Of a DNA stretch of 64,000 bases, positions 37,085-50,503 are shown in pieces (position 1 is the stretch's first letter; each line of letters starts with the position of its first letter). The notes under the pieces were generated by a model. It did not search any database, had not been told where the DNA came from, and saw nothing but the letters and a program-made list of their open reading frames with translations. Origin of the DNA: Imbricaverruca yamaguchii (taxonomy: Eukaryota > Arthropoda > Thecostraca > Neoverrucidae); NCBI GenBank assembly GCA_034440575.1, contig JAOTOL010001621.1, forward strand, positions 62,001 to 126,000, in the 5' to 3' direction. A program made the position numbers and the translations under genes.

Positions 37085-37765
37085 CAGTGCTCCGGTACGG
37101 TCGGGCTTGTTCTTCGTCATGTGCTGTGGCAAGGTGGGAACTGTTTTGTCCTACACTGGTATGGTGGGAGCTGTGTTTTGCCCTACACGCTGGTGCGGTC
37201 GGGTCGATGTGTTAGCGTATGGTGTGGTGTGGTGGGGACTGTTTTATCCCGCTCATTGGTACGGTGGGGACTGTGCATTGTTCTACACTCTGGCACGATC
37301 GTGTCTGTTTTCTCCTGCACTCTGATACGGTGAGGATTGTGTTTTGTGCTATGATGTAGCATGGTGGGGACTGTGTTTTCTCCTGAACAATAATGCGATT
37401 TGGCTGCGTTTTGTACTATGCTGTAATACGATGGGAACTCTGTTTTGCCCTACACTCTAGTACGGTCGGTCCTGTGTTTTGCCTTGCACTGTGGCATGGT
37501 GGAGTCTGTTTTGTCATACACTCTGATACCGTCGGGCCTGTGATTTGATCTATGGTGTGGTACGGTGGTGGAGACTATTTCTTCCTACATTTTGGTATGG
37601 TTTGGTCTGTGTTTTGCCCTACTTTAGTACGGCAGCGGCTGTGCTACACTCTCGTACGGTTGGAGCCTATGCTTTGTCTTGTTATGTGGTACGGTATAGA
37701 CTGTGTTTTATTCTTCAGCCTAGTCCGGTCGGGGCTGTGCTTTGTTGAGTAGGTACATACTAGGT
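37085..37765. repeat. Degenerate minisatellite after Speedy exon 3
   Basis: Phrases such as GGTACGGTGGGGACTGTG, TTTTGCCCTACACTCT and GGTACGGTCGGGCCTGTG recur roughly every 45 bp with many changes. It starts about 65 bp past the exon 3 donor. Confidence 0.85.
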
Positions 37766-38474
37766 ACGGTTGGACGATGGGAATTGTGTTTTGTCCCATA
37801 TTCTGGCACGTTAGGGTATGTGCTTTGTCCTATGCTGGGGTAGATATTGCCGGAGTATGACGTACGAGTATAGACGCAGCCATGGTATCGCCCCCTTAGC
37901 AACGAAAAATACACTAGACCAAATAGAGCATTTTATATTTTCACCACCCAAAACCGAAAATGTCCGTGCCACGTCTCGCGCCGATATCGTTCTGTAATTC
38001 ATTTTTCAGTAGGGAGTCGGGTCCCGTTCAGAAAATCCTGTCTGCGCCCCTGCGTATAATAGTGTAGTACCCAGCACATAGACTAATGCACTATAGCTGA
38101 TCTTCAAGGCCTGTGCTTTATCCTACGTTCGAGTACAAACTACAAAAGTATGGTGTGCGGTAGTGTAGCAACACAGCTGATCAACGATAGCTTATCTAAG
38201 CTTTAAAGGCCGGAATGAAGCTGGACCCCAACCTTGGCCCTAAGAACCTGATGACTCGCTAGGCCTCTGGAGACGTACCGGGAGGTACTGAGATCCAAGA
38301 ACATTCTCAAGAGAGCTGGAAAGGAGGGAAGTTCTGAACATCATATAGCATTCGCTTATTAATTATTAATGCTATGGGTAATTGGAACTACTGCTACAAT
38401 GGATCGGTACAAATTAGTGAAGTTCCAAATCCGACTCCACCGGGATGTTTCTATCCGTATATTACCCTCTTCAG
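37766..38474. other. Speedy intron 3, unassigned part
   Basis: No recognised element. A polypyrimidine-rich stretch precedes the exon 4 acceptor. Confidence 0.5.
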
Positions 38475-38621
38475 CCCCCGCCATCCGCCGCCTGACCTGC
38501 GTTGACCTGACAGGCCCGTTCGGGCCGCACCGCCTGCCGCCCGTCTGTCGACACTGTACCGCCGACGACGAAGTGGCCAGTGACGACTCTGGTGTGGTGT
38601 ACCTGCCCGACTCTCCAGCCG
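38475..38621 (+). CDS. Spdy: Speedy/RINGO, exon 4 (C-terminal region)
   Basis: 147 nt, encoding APAIRRLTCVDLTGPFGPHR, LPPVCRHCTADDEVASDDSG and VVYLPDSPA plus one base. The GP...P..C..C pattern fits the short Cys-containing segment that follows the Speedy box in vertebrate Speedy A. Acceptor CTCTTCAG (38467-38474), donor GTAAGA at 38622, phase 1 at both ends, exactly matching exons 3 and 5. Its last nine codons are the first unit of a 27 bp minisatellite that includes the donor. Confidence 0.85.
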
Positions 38622-39005
38622 GTAAGAACCTGCCCGACTCCACAGCCGGTGAGAACCTGCCCGACTCTCCAGCCGGTGAGAACCTGCCCGACTCCACAGC
38701 CGGTGGGCACTTGCCAGAATCTCCAGCCGGTGAGAACCCGCCAGAGTTTCCAGCCGATCAGAACCCGCCAGTCTCCAGCCGGTGAGAACATGCCCGACTC
38801 CACAGTCGGTAAAAACCTGCCCGACCCTCCAGCCGGTGGTAACCTGCGAGAGACTCCAGGCGGTGAGAACCTGTCCGTCTCTCCAGCCGGTAAAAACCTG
38901 CCCGACCCTCCGGCCAGTGCGAACCCGCCCAACTCTCCAGCCGGTGAAAATCCGTCGGAGTCTCCAGCCGGTGAGAATCCGCCAGAGTTTCCAGCCGGTG
39001 AGAAA
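38606..39005 (+). repeat. 27 bp minisatellite carrying the Speedy exon 4 donor, about 15 copies
   Basis: Unit CCCGACTCTCCAGCCG then GTGAGAACCTG, period 27 (copies at 38606 and 38633). Donor-like GTAAG/GTGAG occurs at 38622, 38649, 38676 and 38730 and, out of the early frame, further right. The frame is open from exon 4 to 38785, reading repeats of PDSPAGENL. Each later donor would add nine residues without changing phase. Confidence 0.93.
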
Positions 39006-39013
39006 CCGCGTTA

Positions 39014-40111
<1,098 letters not shown>

Positions 40112-40215
40112 GCTGCAGTGAAGAAGGCGCCGGCGGCGATGGCCGCACATCTCCGGGCCTCGAGCTGTCCGACTCTCTCCTCTCGCCCGCTTCCGACGAG
40201 ATCTTCATCAAGTGA
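40112..40215 (+). CDS. Spdy: Speedy/RINGO, last exon with stop
   Basis: After completing Gly (G|GC) it encodes CSEEGAGGDGRTSPGLELSD then SLLSPASDEIFIK and TGA. Acceptor TGTTTCAG (40104-40111), with phase matching exon 4. The acidic/Ser-rich tail is not conserved enough to prove the assignment; support is phase, a good acceptor, in-frame stop and high-GC coding-like composition. Alternative final exons cannot be excluded. No AATAAA was seen within several hundred bases. Confidence 0.7.
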
Positions 40216-40225
40216 TCGCCCGGCC

Positions 40226-40885
40226 TGACTGGGATCAGATACCCCGAGTCGGCCTGGTGCTGGCCTGGTGGCGGCGGCCGTGGAGCCGGGCTGGTGCTGG
40301 CCTGGTGGCGGCGGCTATGGAGCCGGCCTGGTGTTGATCTGGTGATCGGCGGCCGTGGAGTCGGGCTGGTGCTGGCCTGGTGGTGGTCAGCGGTCCCCGG
40401 GGACCCGGTGGCGGCTGTTGAGTCGGGCTGGTGCTGGTCTGGTGATCGGTGGCCGTAAAGCCGGGCTGGTGCTGGTGTGGTGGTCAGCGGTCCCCGGAGA
40501 CCCAGCGGCGGCCGTGGAGCCGGGCTGGTGCTGGCCTGGTGGTTAGCGGTCCCCGGAGACCCGGTGACGGCTGTTGAGCCGGGCTGGTGTTGGTCTGGTG
40601 GTCAGCGGTCCCCGGAGACCCGGTGACGGCTGTTGAGCCGGGCTGGTGTTGGTCTGGTGGTTAGCGGTCCCCGGAGACCCGGTGACGGCTGTTGAGCCGG
40701 GCTGGTGCTGGTGTGGTGGTCAGCGGTCCCCGGAGACCCGGTGACGGCTGTTGAGCCGGGCTGGTGCTGGTGTGGTGGTCAGCGGTCCCCGGAGACCCAG
40801 CGGTGGCCGTGGAGCCGGGCTGGTGTTGGTCTGGTGGTCGGCGGTCCCCGGAGACTCAGCGGCGGCTGTGAAGCCGCGTACAGGG
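40226..40885. repeat. About 60 bp minisatellite right after the Speedy stop codon
   Basis: The unit contains GGTCCCCGGAGACCCGGTGA, CGGCTGTTGAGCCGGGCTGG and TGTTGGTCTGGTGGTCAGC, repeated about ten times from 40300 on. If the last exon is right, the array lies in the 3' UTR or just beyond it. Confidence 0.92.
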
Positions 40886-42038
40886 CAGCGCTGGTGACCG
40901 CAGGTGTTCCGGCAGCTGGGGATGCCACCGCTGGATACTCAGTGATGTGTTGAACGTCGCCTCTCTTGTCGCGGTTTCCACGCTACATTGCCACACGAGT
41001 GTGTTATTTATGTGTTGCTCTGTTCACCGTTCACGTACGAACCATGTATATTGCCATCGCCGTGGTTGGTGATGCCTATGCATCCGCTGTCGCGATTGGT
41101 TTTCACTTATGTCCGCGTGTTGTTAGTGTGCGCTCGCTTCTAAGGGCACCAGTAGCAACAGTTGTGTTATCAGCATTACATTGAGTGTGGAATGTGGCAA
41201 CGTGTGGCAGCTAACTAACTGGAAAACAGTTCTACGGCGCTCATGCATATTCAAAACCGTGTTCTTTGGCACCCGTGCCTGTTCAAGACGGTGCTATGTG
41301 GCACCCGTGTCTGTTCAAGAGATAAATGACGAGCATACCTGACAGCATTTATACACTGGCGCAGTATTGCATATATTTCCAGGCGTGGATTCCTTTCCAT
41401 ATATCCTATTGAGACCCAAGGTATCGAAATTCAGCGGGCACCAAACACTCACGGGTGCTTGTCCATTCGGTTCAACGTTGAGCTTCAGAGGTGCTCAGCA
41501 GGCTTGAGGGGAGCACAGGCATGCGCAAAAGAATACAATTATCCGTCCATGTAACACAATGTGCACATATCCACAGCAAGGATGGTTTACAAAACTAGCT
41601 CTTGTTTTCTGTGTCCGAATTAACCACTATGTGATTCAGCCACAGGTATTACCATAGCAACGATCCCACACAACCATCCGCGTTGGGTCTCCACTGGTAG
41701 ATTCAACCGTGTATGAACAATTGCGACACCAATACCAAAGACAAACTCGACAAAAAGTGGTCAATCGTACCAATGTGGATACCAGTGCTATACTAGCATC
41801 ATTTACTAAGGTCTTACCACCATCATGTACCATGGAGCTCTAGTTCGACTCTGGTATCGTCCCACACGTTAGTAATCGTCATTACTCGTGTACCAGTCGG
41901 CCATGGTATTTCTCCCGCGCATTGGCAATCATTACCAACCCAAAACCAGTGTGCCCTCGTCACAGGGACGCCAAGACAGAACGCCACCTTGAATTCGGCT
42001 AGTTAATGCGTCGGAGTGAGGTGCAAGAACGGCGTTCA
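40886..42038. other. Intergenic, unassigned
   Basis: Short duplication near 41235-41320 (TGGCACCCGTG.CTGTTCAAG twice). No gene recognised. Confidence 0.45.
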
Positions 42039-42144
42039 ACGAAAAAGGTAGCCTGGGATGACTCAGTGCCGCCCAATTGTGCAGTCACCTTTTGCGTGAC
42101 GGACTGCACAATTTGGCGGCAGTCACGCAGATTACCTTTTTCGT
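42039..42144. repeat. Hairpin-forming inverted repeat (about 105 bp)
   Basis: Outer arms ACGAAAAAGGTA and TACCTTTTTCGT; inner arms GCCGCCCAATTGTGCAGTC and GACTGCACAATTTGGCGGC; loop about 15 bp. It could be a small foldback element or a structured RNA; no further evidence. Confidence 0.75.
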
Positions 42145-42445
42145 GTAGTCACTGGGATTGACTACCGTGAATACCTGATTTCTTCTGATTCGAAATACTT
42201 TACGTTGAATGAGGGCAAGACATCTTGCCACCTTCAACTGACTGCCTTCTTTGGTGGTTACCGCCAGAAAATGTAGAGATATGCATGCGTGGCGCCAACG
42301 GGGCCCATAGGGGCAGCTTTGGGGAGGGACTCCCTGAAGTTTGATGGCATGCAACATCATCATATTTCATTCGTGTGTATGAAAAGAAACGCATTAAAAG
42401 CCCAACTATCTTTCCAAACGATTGTCAATAGCGCCACCCTGAGCG

Positions 42446-42890
42446 ATGATCGGCAATACGTCTGACCACTGTCGGGAAGCTAGCGGCCCGCCGCCGGCTG
42501 GGAAGTGGAATGTCAGCCCATGCCGACATGCATCCGACACCCAGCCGACATATAGCCGACGTGGGGCCGATGTCGGGAAGGCTTCGGGCTGCCGTCGGGA
42601 CGCCATAGGTCCGCCATCGGCTGGAAGGTGAAATGCCGCACGACGGCCCGACGTGGCTAGCAGCCATTGATGTGCCGTACTCAACCCGATATACGCTGAT
42701 ATTCCACATTCCAAGTCAGTTTGCCGAAATCGGGCCGAGGCTGTATGACCGAAACAGTCGATGCACCCCCGACATCTGGCGGAGAACGGCCCGATGTCGG
42801 CATGCCCCTTACGAGATGCCTAGCTGGCAGGACACATACCAACAGCGAGCTGACATAAGCATGTTTACTGGGCTCACGTCGGCATAGGGG
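42446..42890. repeat. Degenerate CCGACAT/ATGTCGG-rich repeat
   Basis: CCGACAT and ATGTCGG recur in both orientations, e.g. GGGCCGATGTCGGGAAGGC and GCCCGATGTCGGCATGCC. A SINE 3' fragment (about 42742-42772, GTATGACCGAAACAGTCGAT) interrupts it. No gene. Confidence 0.5.
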
Positions 42891-42894
42891 CCCT

Positions 42895-43690
42895 TTGCGT
42901 TAGTCCAGGGACCCTTCACGTCGCCTCAGGGTGCCCTTCCGGACCCCCTGCACCTACGCCTTCAGGGGCCATGCGGGCCCCTCGGACCCTCCAGGGGAGG
43001 AGCATCTGCCCCTTCGCCCCCTTGGCTAAACCACTGCTTGCAACCAGTTTTTTGGAACCAATTTGTAGTGGGAAATTGAAGTTCAGTGTCCATTTTTACA
43101 CAAGAGAAGCAAAATGAGAAACTGCAAAATTTTGAAAATGCGGCACGATATTCACATGGCCTGGTACTTTCTCACGTGGCAAGATGTGACACGAACAATA
43201 CATCACTGGACTCTATGACTCTAAGAACACATTGGTAGGCACATGGAGCGCAGCCCAGCAGCAACTTTAGCAAAATTTACGAGGTTAATTACTTTTCCCG
43301 AAATATTTTACATTTGATTTGACTTCAGAGATTACCCAATGACCCGACGGGTCAAATTTGATGATAATCGCGATATCTTGTCACAAAATACACGCTGGTT
43401 GGCGTTTATCTGGTATACCCGGCATGGAATCAGGCGTTGTTTCCACCCACATCCCATATGACTGAAGAAGCTTGCAGAATGACGAATTGTGTTCAGCGTT
43501 AACTTTCCCTCATGGGGGGGGGTCTTCTTACGTCTCCGAATGTTTTCCTGCGACAGAAAAAGGATGGCGGTGCGTCACGGCGCGAAGGTTTCAGTACCTT
43601 TCTCTTTTAACTTTTTGCGTCTGATGTGTGCCAAGCTTTCAACCTCAGGTCATGTAAGGTCATTTATTGAACTCGGGTCAAATAGTGCCG
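42895..43690. other. Intergenic, unassigned
   Basis: Begins with GGGACCCTTCACG/CCCTCCAGGGG wording shared with 19950-20030, then AT-rich sequence. No gene recognised. Confidence 0.4.
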
Positions 43691-43699
43691 CTGTGTTAT

Positions 43700-44830
43700 T
43701 TGAGGCCTTCGACGTTAATTTTTAGAGCCTCAACATCAACATTATAGTAACCAGCGTTATTTTTGGCAGCCCGGCGTTAGTTTGCTTTGGCCCCGGCACA
43801 AGTTATCGGGCCCCGCTGCACATAGTTGGGGCTGCGGCGGGAATTTTATGACCCCAGAACGATTGTTTTTTGTAGACCATGGCGAGGTTTTACGGCCTCT
43901 GTGCGAATTGTCACAGCCACGCGATATATTTCCGGCCCTCGACGTGATCTGTGTTGGCCTCAACGCGAAGTTTATGTCCCAGCACGGTGCGCGAACCCAG
44001 TTTTCAGGCCCCGGCGCGAGTTTTCGGAGTTCCGATGTTTTTGTTTTGGACCCCTACTGCATATTTTTGTGCCTCCAACGCAAACCTTTTGGTGCCCCAG
44101 TACGATTTCTTGGAGCCCACCTATGTTTATCTGGGGCAAAGTGATTTTTTGGGTGGAGGGGGTTGGGGTAGGGGTGGGCAACATCAAGTTTTTTTTAGAA
44201 CCCAGCGCATTTTTTTCAGGAGTGTGGCATGGTTCTTTTTGGGCCGCAACACGAGTTCTATGGTTTCGAATATTTTCCTAGCTTGGGCTACGACTGGAAT
44301 TTTGGGTCTGTAGGGTGATTCTTGGGTGTCCGACACGATTTCCAGGTATCTGTGGAAATTTTTTTTGAAGTCGTGTTCGTTTATTTTGGGTACTCGACGC
44401 CAATGTTGTGGGTCTTCTACGCGTATTTCGGGGTCTTAAGCGCGATATTGGAGCTACCAGTGTGATTTTCTGGACTCGATCTAAGCTACCGGCGTCGGGT
44501 CTGGGTATGTCATTATTCATTGACCTGACCGGAATGTCTATGGGCTCCGACGGACATTTTGTGGGCTCCAGCATGATGTTTCAAGGCCTTGCTGCATTTA
44601 TTTCGGACCATTGTCACGAATTTTAGGGCTCAATCGTGATTTTGTTGAGCCCAGGTACTATGTTCGAGCCCTTGTTTCAGTTTCGTGGGCCCGCTGTCTT
44701 TATTTTGGCCCCCGGGTCGATTTTTATAGCCCCCGGTGCAGTTTTTCAGAATGCCGACGCAATTCTTCGCAGCCCATCACCTTTCAGGGGACCATCAGTG
44801 TTCCCCAGCGGGAAAATAAAGTAAAACTTC
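43700..44830. repeat. Very degenerate minisatellite (CCCCGGCGCGA..TTTT)
   Basis: GGCCCCGGCGCGAGTTTT-like phrases recur about every 34-40 bp: GCCCCGGCACAAGTTATCGG, GGCCTCAACGCGAAGTTTAT and GCCCCCGGTGCAGTTTTTC. It is an old decayed array of over 1 kb. Confidence 0.65.
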
Positions 44831-46854
44831 GGCACTGGAAGCGCGTCGAAATGAAGCCCATAATGGGGAGCCTATAGCCCCCTTAGCCCCCTCTGGTTGC
44901 GCTATGAAGTACCCATATGACCTTGCACGACACGATCGACCAAGCCCTTTTTACCGGCATTAAAAATCAGTGTCGTCGCTTTGCCACAGGCCACAATTCC
45001 CAGCTCACCATGAGTGTAAAAATATTAGTCGCGTGAGCAACAACAAATTGTCGCCAACGCCAGCTACAACACCACCGGAAAAAAAATCAATGTCCAAGTA
45101 CAGCGCTCTATCTTGCCGCAATTCGTTCCTCTGCTCTTGCCTGCGACCACCTCTGTGTCTAAACCAGGAACGTGCTCAGAAAATTATTCCGTCGTAGCGG
45201 TACAGGAGAATCATGACGTCACGAGTATCCTGAGAAATTGTCGGCCGTGCCAACACAAAATGACTGTACCTGGCACATCGGAACTATGTTCAGCAGTCCA
45301 CCTACCGCGCCCCGAGCTGGCTTCCGTTGTCTGCTGCGCTGCTCTGGCCACCAAGGCCATACGTGGAAGGTAACAACCATCAGGCCAAAAATCGCTTAGA
45401 ATGCTAGTGATGTAATAAAATCCCACCCTGGGCTCTTACGCCTTGTAGGAACTAAATATGGTTTTGCACTATGTGACACGAGAAGTCTTGATATAAGAGC
45501 ACTAATAAGTGCTGTTCATGCGCGAGGCCGTACCGTATCGGTGATTGGTATGGCGCTAGTTGACGATGGGGTCAGTGGAGCACGGATTCATTGTAGCTTA
45601 GCTGTCGGAATTTACCACAATCTCATCCAGAAGCTACCATTTAGTTGGTCGTAGCAGACGGCTGCCAGCGGCGATGCTGCGACCAAGTGCTTGACCAGAC
45701 GGAATTGTTGCGGCGGAAGCTCATCCAACGATTGGCGAAACATGACTTGAACCACAAGGCCTACGTTCAGCATCTGGTTGTCACACATGACAATTCATGC
45801 ATCGACCGAGTCAAAAGCCGGCAGCTCGACGTGGACGAGCGCGCTCTTGTGTGCAACGCCGATGTACAGTTCATCTTGTATATCACGTCACGTTATTTCA
45901 TGTCCCGGGGTCACAACTCGTGTGCACGGCGCTGCACTGTTGAACACGCGTAGCGAAACTTTGTCCGGGCACGAGCACACGGCCCTCAGATATTTGACTC
46001 CAGTCGTCGGCATCTAGTAACTACCATAGCTATCTTGCATCTCTAGTCGTCTTGGTTCCTACCAACTGAGACAACCGTTGCCACACAGTCTAGCAACTAA
46101 CTGAAATTATTCAGTTACACTGTCAATTGTACCATGTGGACATTGACAAGTTCTTTTCTTTCATATTATGTACATTCTTTTCATCTGATTATTTTGCAGT
46201 GTTCTTTTTAATCTTTAGCAGAGGCAAAGTGTCATCCGCTAGAGATATGCTACGTTAAGGAAGAGCTACTTTAATCCGGCTGATGTGGCATTCGGTTATA
46301 ACAAATAAGAAAGAGAGAAAGATGAGACCACGGCAAGCAAGGAACGTGGCGTAAAGGCCGATACATGCATACACAGATGAAACATACACATACATGGTTG
46401 CACACATGACACTTAGAAGTACACTTTGGAGGGTGGGCAGGATCATAACCTGCGGAGAGGCTCCACTGCCCACCTGCGACCTGAAAAGCGAAGCGAAGGC
46501 CCGACGCCTAGGGCGATTCGTAGGCCCGGGCCCGACCTGGTATGTGTAGGTGTATGGTTTAGTTAAGGCTTGGAAAAAATATATGAAGGGGAAAACCAAG
46601 CAGCTTGGAAAACCTGTAGGTAAAAAACTAAGCGCAAATAAAAGGAGTACCGTCCGTTTTGCCCAAATTGGATCGGTCTCTACCTACCTAGTGTAAAACA
46701 TCCTATATGTATGTGTTTTTCCAACGACGGAGAAAAGAACGGGTGTATTGCAGTCACACAGCTAACAGAGGGTACAGCGCGCGTCTTGTGTCCTTCAGCT
46801 TTATTTCAGGGTCAGGTTGAACGAGGAAATGTGAGAATGTGAAAATGTGAAAGA
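44831..46854. other. Intergenic, unassigned
   Basis: Several open frames of 75-115 codons lack recognisable motifs. Nothing is supported as a gene. Confidence 0.4.
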
Positions 46855-47810
46855 GAATCAGACTAGTTCTGCAAGATGGGTTTCTTGTAGAACGCGAAAT
46901 GGAAGTTCGAGGAGTGCTGCTTGATCATTCCCGAGGAGTGCCCGGAGCGAAATTTGTTGATGGTCACGGTTGAAATATTGGAGAATAGCGCGGAGATGAG
47001 TAACATGCGCTGTACATGTAAGAAATATATGAGCGACAGTTAGGCGAACACGACAAGTGGAGTAATTTTGGGTGTGGACGAGATTCAATGAAAATATAAT
47101 TGTATGTAAATTTCGTGTGTCCAAGGCGAAGTCTAACGAGTAATATCTCGTATAAACGGGAGTGTTGGTGGGAAGAGAGCCAGTTGGCCAATGTGGCTTG
47201 ATGGCGTGTAGATGTGTAGTGTCCTGTGCTCAGCAGGCCTGTACATATCTATGGAATAACATATTGGTTAGTGTAAGAAGCTACCGGGCGGTACTGGGGT
47301 ACGAATATACGCTGGGAGGTCTTTTGCCGCTCGTGTCAGGCTATCCGCATGCTCGTTGCCAGGGATACCCGTGTGGTCAGGGATCCAGAGCAGGGTGAGC
47401 TGCAGATTTGCGTGGTTGTTGTGAAAGAAGTGTCGGATGACGTGGAGTGTGGGGTGGGCAGTGTTGTGCATGGCTGCTAGGGCGTCAATGGAGGATCGTG
47501 AGTTAGTGCAAACTGTGGTAGGAGTAGTGATGTGTTGCGCGACGATGTGTTGGAGGCAAGTGAGTATGGCTATTAGTTCCGCTATGTATACCGAGTGATG
47601 TAATGTTAATTTGACTTGGCCGATATTAGGCCCACCGCACCAGGCGGCGCCCGTACCATTACTGGTACGTCAGCCGTCGGTGTAGAAGGTGTGGTGCGGG
47701 TGGATCTCTTAATATTCAAAGAATTTGTCCTGAACGTCCATGGGGCTAAGTAGGTACTTTTGTGGCGAAAGATATTTGAGTTTGGGGTGATTCATGTGCC
47801 AAAATTGGAG
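46855..47810 (-). mobile_element. LINE fragment with RNase H domain, broken
   Basis: On the minus strand: HTFYTDG (first RNase H Asp), then a stop, HHSVYIAELIAILTCLQHIV, LLWIPDHTGIPGNEHADSLT (the GNE.AD RNase H motif), LVRLRLGHTKFTYNYIF and a zinc-binding tail with LTVAHIFLTCTAH. This order (RNase H then CxxC..H) is typical of the I/R1/Jockey-type non-LTR retrotransposons. Stops and at least one frameshift make it a pseudogene. It ends about 400 bp before the FEZ start codon. Confidence 0.85.
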
Positions 47811-48195
47811 AAGGGGGGGGGGGATGGATTCGATCGGGTGTTGCTTCGGGAAATTTTACGGTGGATGAGAGAACCTGCCTCAAGTGATTAGCAATGCTGT
47901 GTTTGTTTGTGTTTTTTGGAACCCCGGGCCGTAGTTGTCCATACGAGATTGGAGGGGTGATTTAGTTGTGTTGTCCTGAAGTAATATATAACTAGTTTTA
48001 GTGATCTGCGGTGTTGTAGGCTAGGAAGTTTGGTCCAGGTGTGTGTAATCTTTTCCATATTATACTCATATGTGGAATCTTTTCCATATCATAATATTAT
48101 GTGTAATTTCTTTTCCATGCCATTTTAAAGCCGTGACACAGTGATATACCACACGACTTGGATGTTGTGACGTCATCCAATTAAAGATAAGGAAA
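47811..48195 (+). promoter_or_regulatory. Presumed 5' flank/leader of FEZ
   Basis: Contains three spaced copies of TCTTTTCCAT (about 48048-48120) and G runs at 47813-47822. No TATA box or mapped start can be assigned. Confidence 0.3.
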
Positions 48196-48611
48196 ATGTC
48201 AGACGATCCCCAGCTGCTAGCAGCGCCATCTAATATCGCTGTGGGTGCAGACTGCGGTTCGGCTGGTCGCAAAACAATGAAGACTGCGGCGAAAATGGCA
48301 GAGTTAAGGGCACAGGCCCCCCTGGCTAAATCCGAGAACGACGATGATTTTGGTGAATTCAGTGATTTTCAAAGTTCTCAAGATTTGGAAAATTCGAATG
48401 TCAAGCTCCCAAAACAGGAAGGAACACAAAATGATAATGCAGTGGAAGGTTTTTCGGATAATTTTAATGAGACCTTTTCTGGATCTCTTGAAGACCTGGT
48501 CAATACTTTTGATGAAAAGATAACAAAATGTTTCAGTAACTTTGAAGAAGACGTAGAGGAAATGGCACCTGTGCAAGTCAGAAGTCAAGAGGAAGTCATG
48601 AGTGATTGCCA
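48196..48611 (+). CDS. unc-76: FEZ/UNC-76 family protein, exon 1 (N-terminus)
   Basis: FEZ proteins are kinesin-1 adaptors needed for axon growth and synaptic cargo transport. The exon encodes 138 residues and two bases of the next codon. Visible segments are MSDDPQLLAAPSNIAVGADC, an acidic ENDDDFGEFSDFQSSQDLE, and SLEDLVNTFDEKITKCFSNF then EEDVEEMAPVQVRSQEEVM. The latter matches FEZ1 (MEDLVN.FDEKL..CF.N....L.PV). The ATG has A at -3 and is the first in frame. The donor is GTGAGT at 48612, exit phase 2, completing Gln with exon 2. Confidence 0.92.
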
Positions 48612-50503
48612 GTGAGTTAAATTGTCATGCACCTACCTAGGTACCTAGCTATGTTTTACTGACTGGTAAATTAGTCGTGAGTGGTGACTGCAGTTCAAAG
48701 TATTTTTTATCTGTGTGAATTTCTTTTAGCCAATTTAATGCAATGCTTATGAATGCACTCCACACTTTTCAGTTGAGAAGCAAAATAACTTGTTGCAGTT
48801 AAGGGTACCACAAGACAGGTTTTACACTCATCTTACCTCCATGAAGCATGCAGAGGTGCTAGGTTTTGTTATGCTATGTTAGGCTTTTCTAGTAAATTAT
48901 AATTTAAAATGTTATTTAAGAAATTTTAAAACAAAATGGTGTCTTCCAAAATGGTTCAGGATAGCTTATGTTGGGTAGGTTGGGTTTATGAGTTGAGAAG
49001 TTTAAAGACAAAATTGCTTAAGAATTTTCAATAAAGCAAGAATTTGCATTTAGTCATGGGAGGTTTAGCTAGGTTAGGTATGTTGATATTGCATTTGTGG
49101 TAAATTTGTGCTTTAAGGTGTTTTATGAATTCTTGAAATTAACCATTTCAATGAAATGTTTATGAAATAATAAGATGATGAGAATACTAATTTTTGGTGC
49201 AAGTGCTTACTTTTCAGGTTGTGAGCAAAATAACACCAAAAGCAGCCTTGAGTTAGGTAGCATAGCATAAAAAGAAATGCTTTAAAAATGCAACATAACC
49301 TAACCCAATGTCCAAATGTCCCTTTGGTGAAAAAAACAGGTAGTTTCAAGCAATATATTTTCAGAATTTTTTAAATTAAGAAACCTAACCCAACCTAACC
49401 TAACCTGACAGCTGATTAAAAATATGTTTTTTATTGAAAAAAAATGAGAAGAAAAACATCCTGAAAAATGACCCAACTAAAAAACCTGAACTAACCTAAC
49501 CTAACCAAACCTAACCAAACCTAACCAATTTGTTTGCTTTATAGAGGGAAATGTGTGAAAACTTGACTTGTTACCACCTGAAGGCACAATAATATCTTCA
49601 AAGCTACTTTTTGGGTGTTTTTTGCCTCCTGAATGAAAAGTATGCATGTGCAGAGGAAATGAGTGGGCACATGTTTAACACATTTATAAACATTTAATTA
49701 AAAATACTTTCAGTACAAAATTTCAGTACAAAAAAATACTTAAAAGTACAAAATTGTGTGCAAAATCACATGCTAATTACCATGGCACATCATCCAGGTG
49801 GTGCAGCCGGCCAGCTTTTGGAGTGCTTGTCACATCCTGTTGACACTTCTGCCTAGAACCTCTTGGAAAATGATTGGTCGCATCCTGGCAATGACCCTGG
49901 CCATAATTCTGTGCAAAAGGGAAGGCTGATACCCTGGCATGATATCCATGTGACACTGGCATGACATCCATGTGATACTTCTGATCAAAAACTTTTGGAA
50001 CCTCCCATGTCATATCTTGGAGCCTCCCCTGGTTGCATCCTGGTGAAACCACTGACCAGGGCATGCTAGCTCCTGGGATAATATTCTGGTGATGTCCCCA
50101 CCCATAATCCTTTGAATTCTCCCAGCAGGCACCCTGTGGATGTCCTTGGACAGAAGCCAGTGCCAGAAGCACCAACAGATCTACGATTTGACAAGGAAGT
50201 GCATAGACTTGATCTTGAGGTAGTGTCCATATGCCATGAAGGGCACTTGCCTGAGCTCAGGGGTATCTGGAGAGATGCTATTTTCCTGGTGGAAATTCCA
50301 TAGGGTGCACTTAAGTACTCTGGTGGGGCATCTTTTGCAGTCACTGGAATATCCCAGGGTCAGTCCCAGGGGGAGGGGACAGTCATCAAATTTTCCCATT
50401 CCCTGGTTCAGCCCCTCACCAGTAAGACATGTTTGCCCCCTGATACACCATTCTGGTGATGCCCTGGCAGGATGTGGCAGTTTTGATGTCCCTGGCAGTA
50501 CAT

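Noticed and set aside
45645..45953. 102-residue plus-strand frame
   Set aside because: No similarity or splice context that I can recognise.
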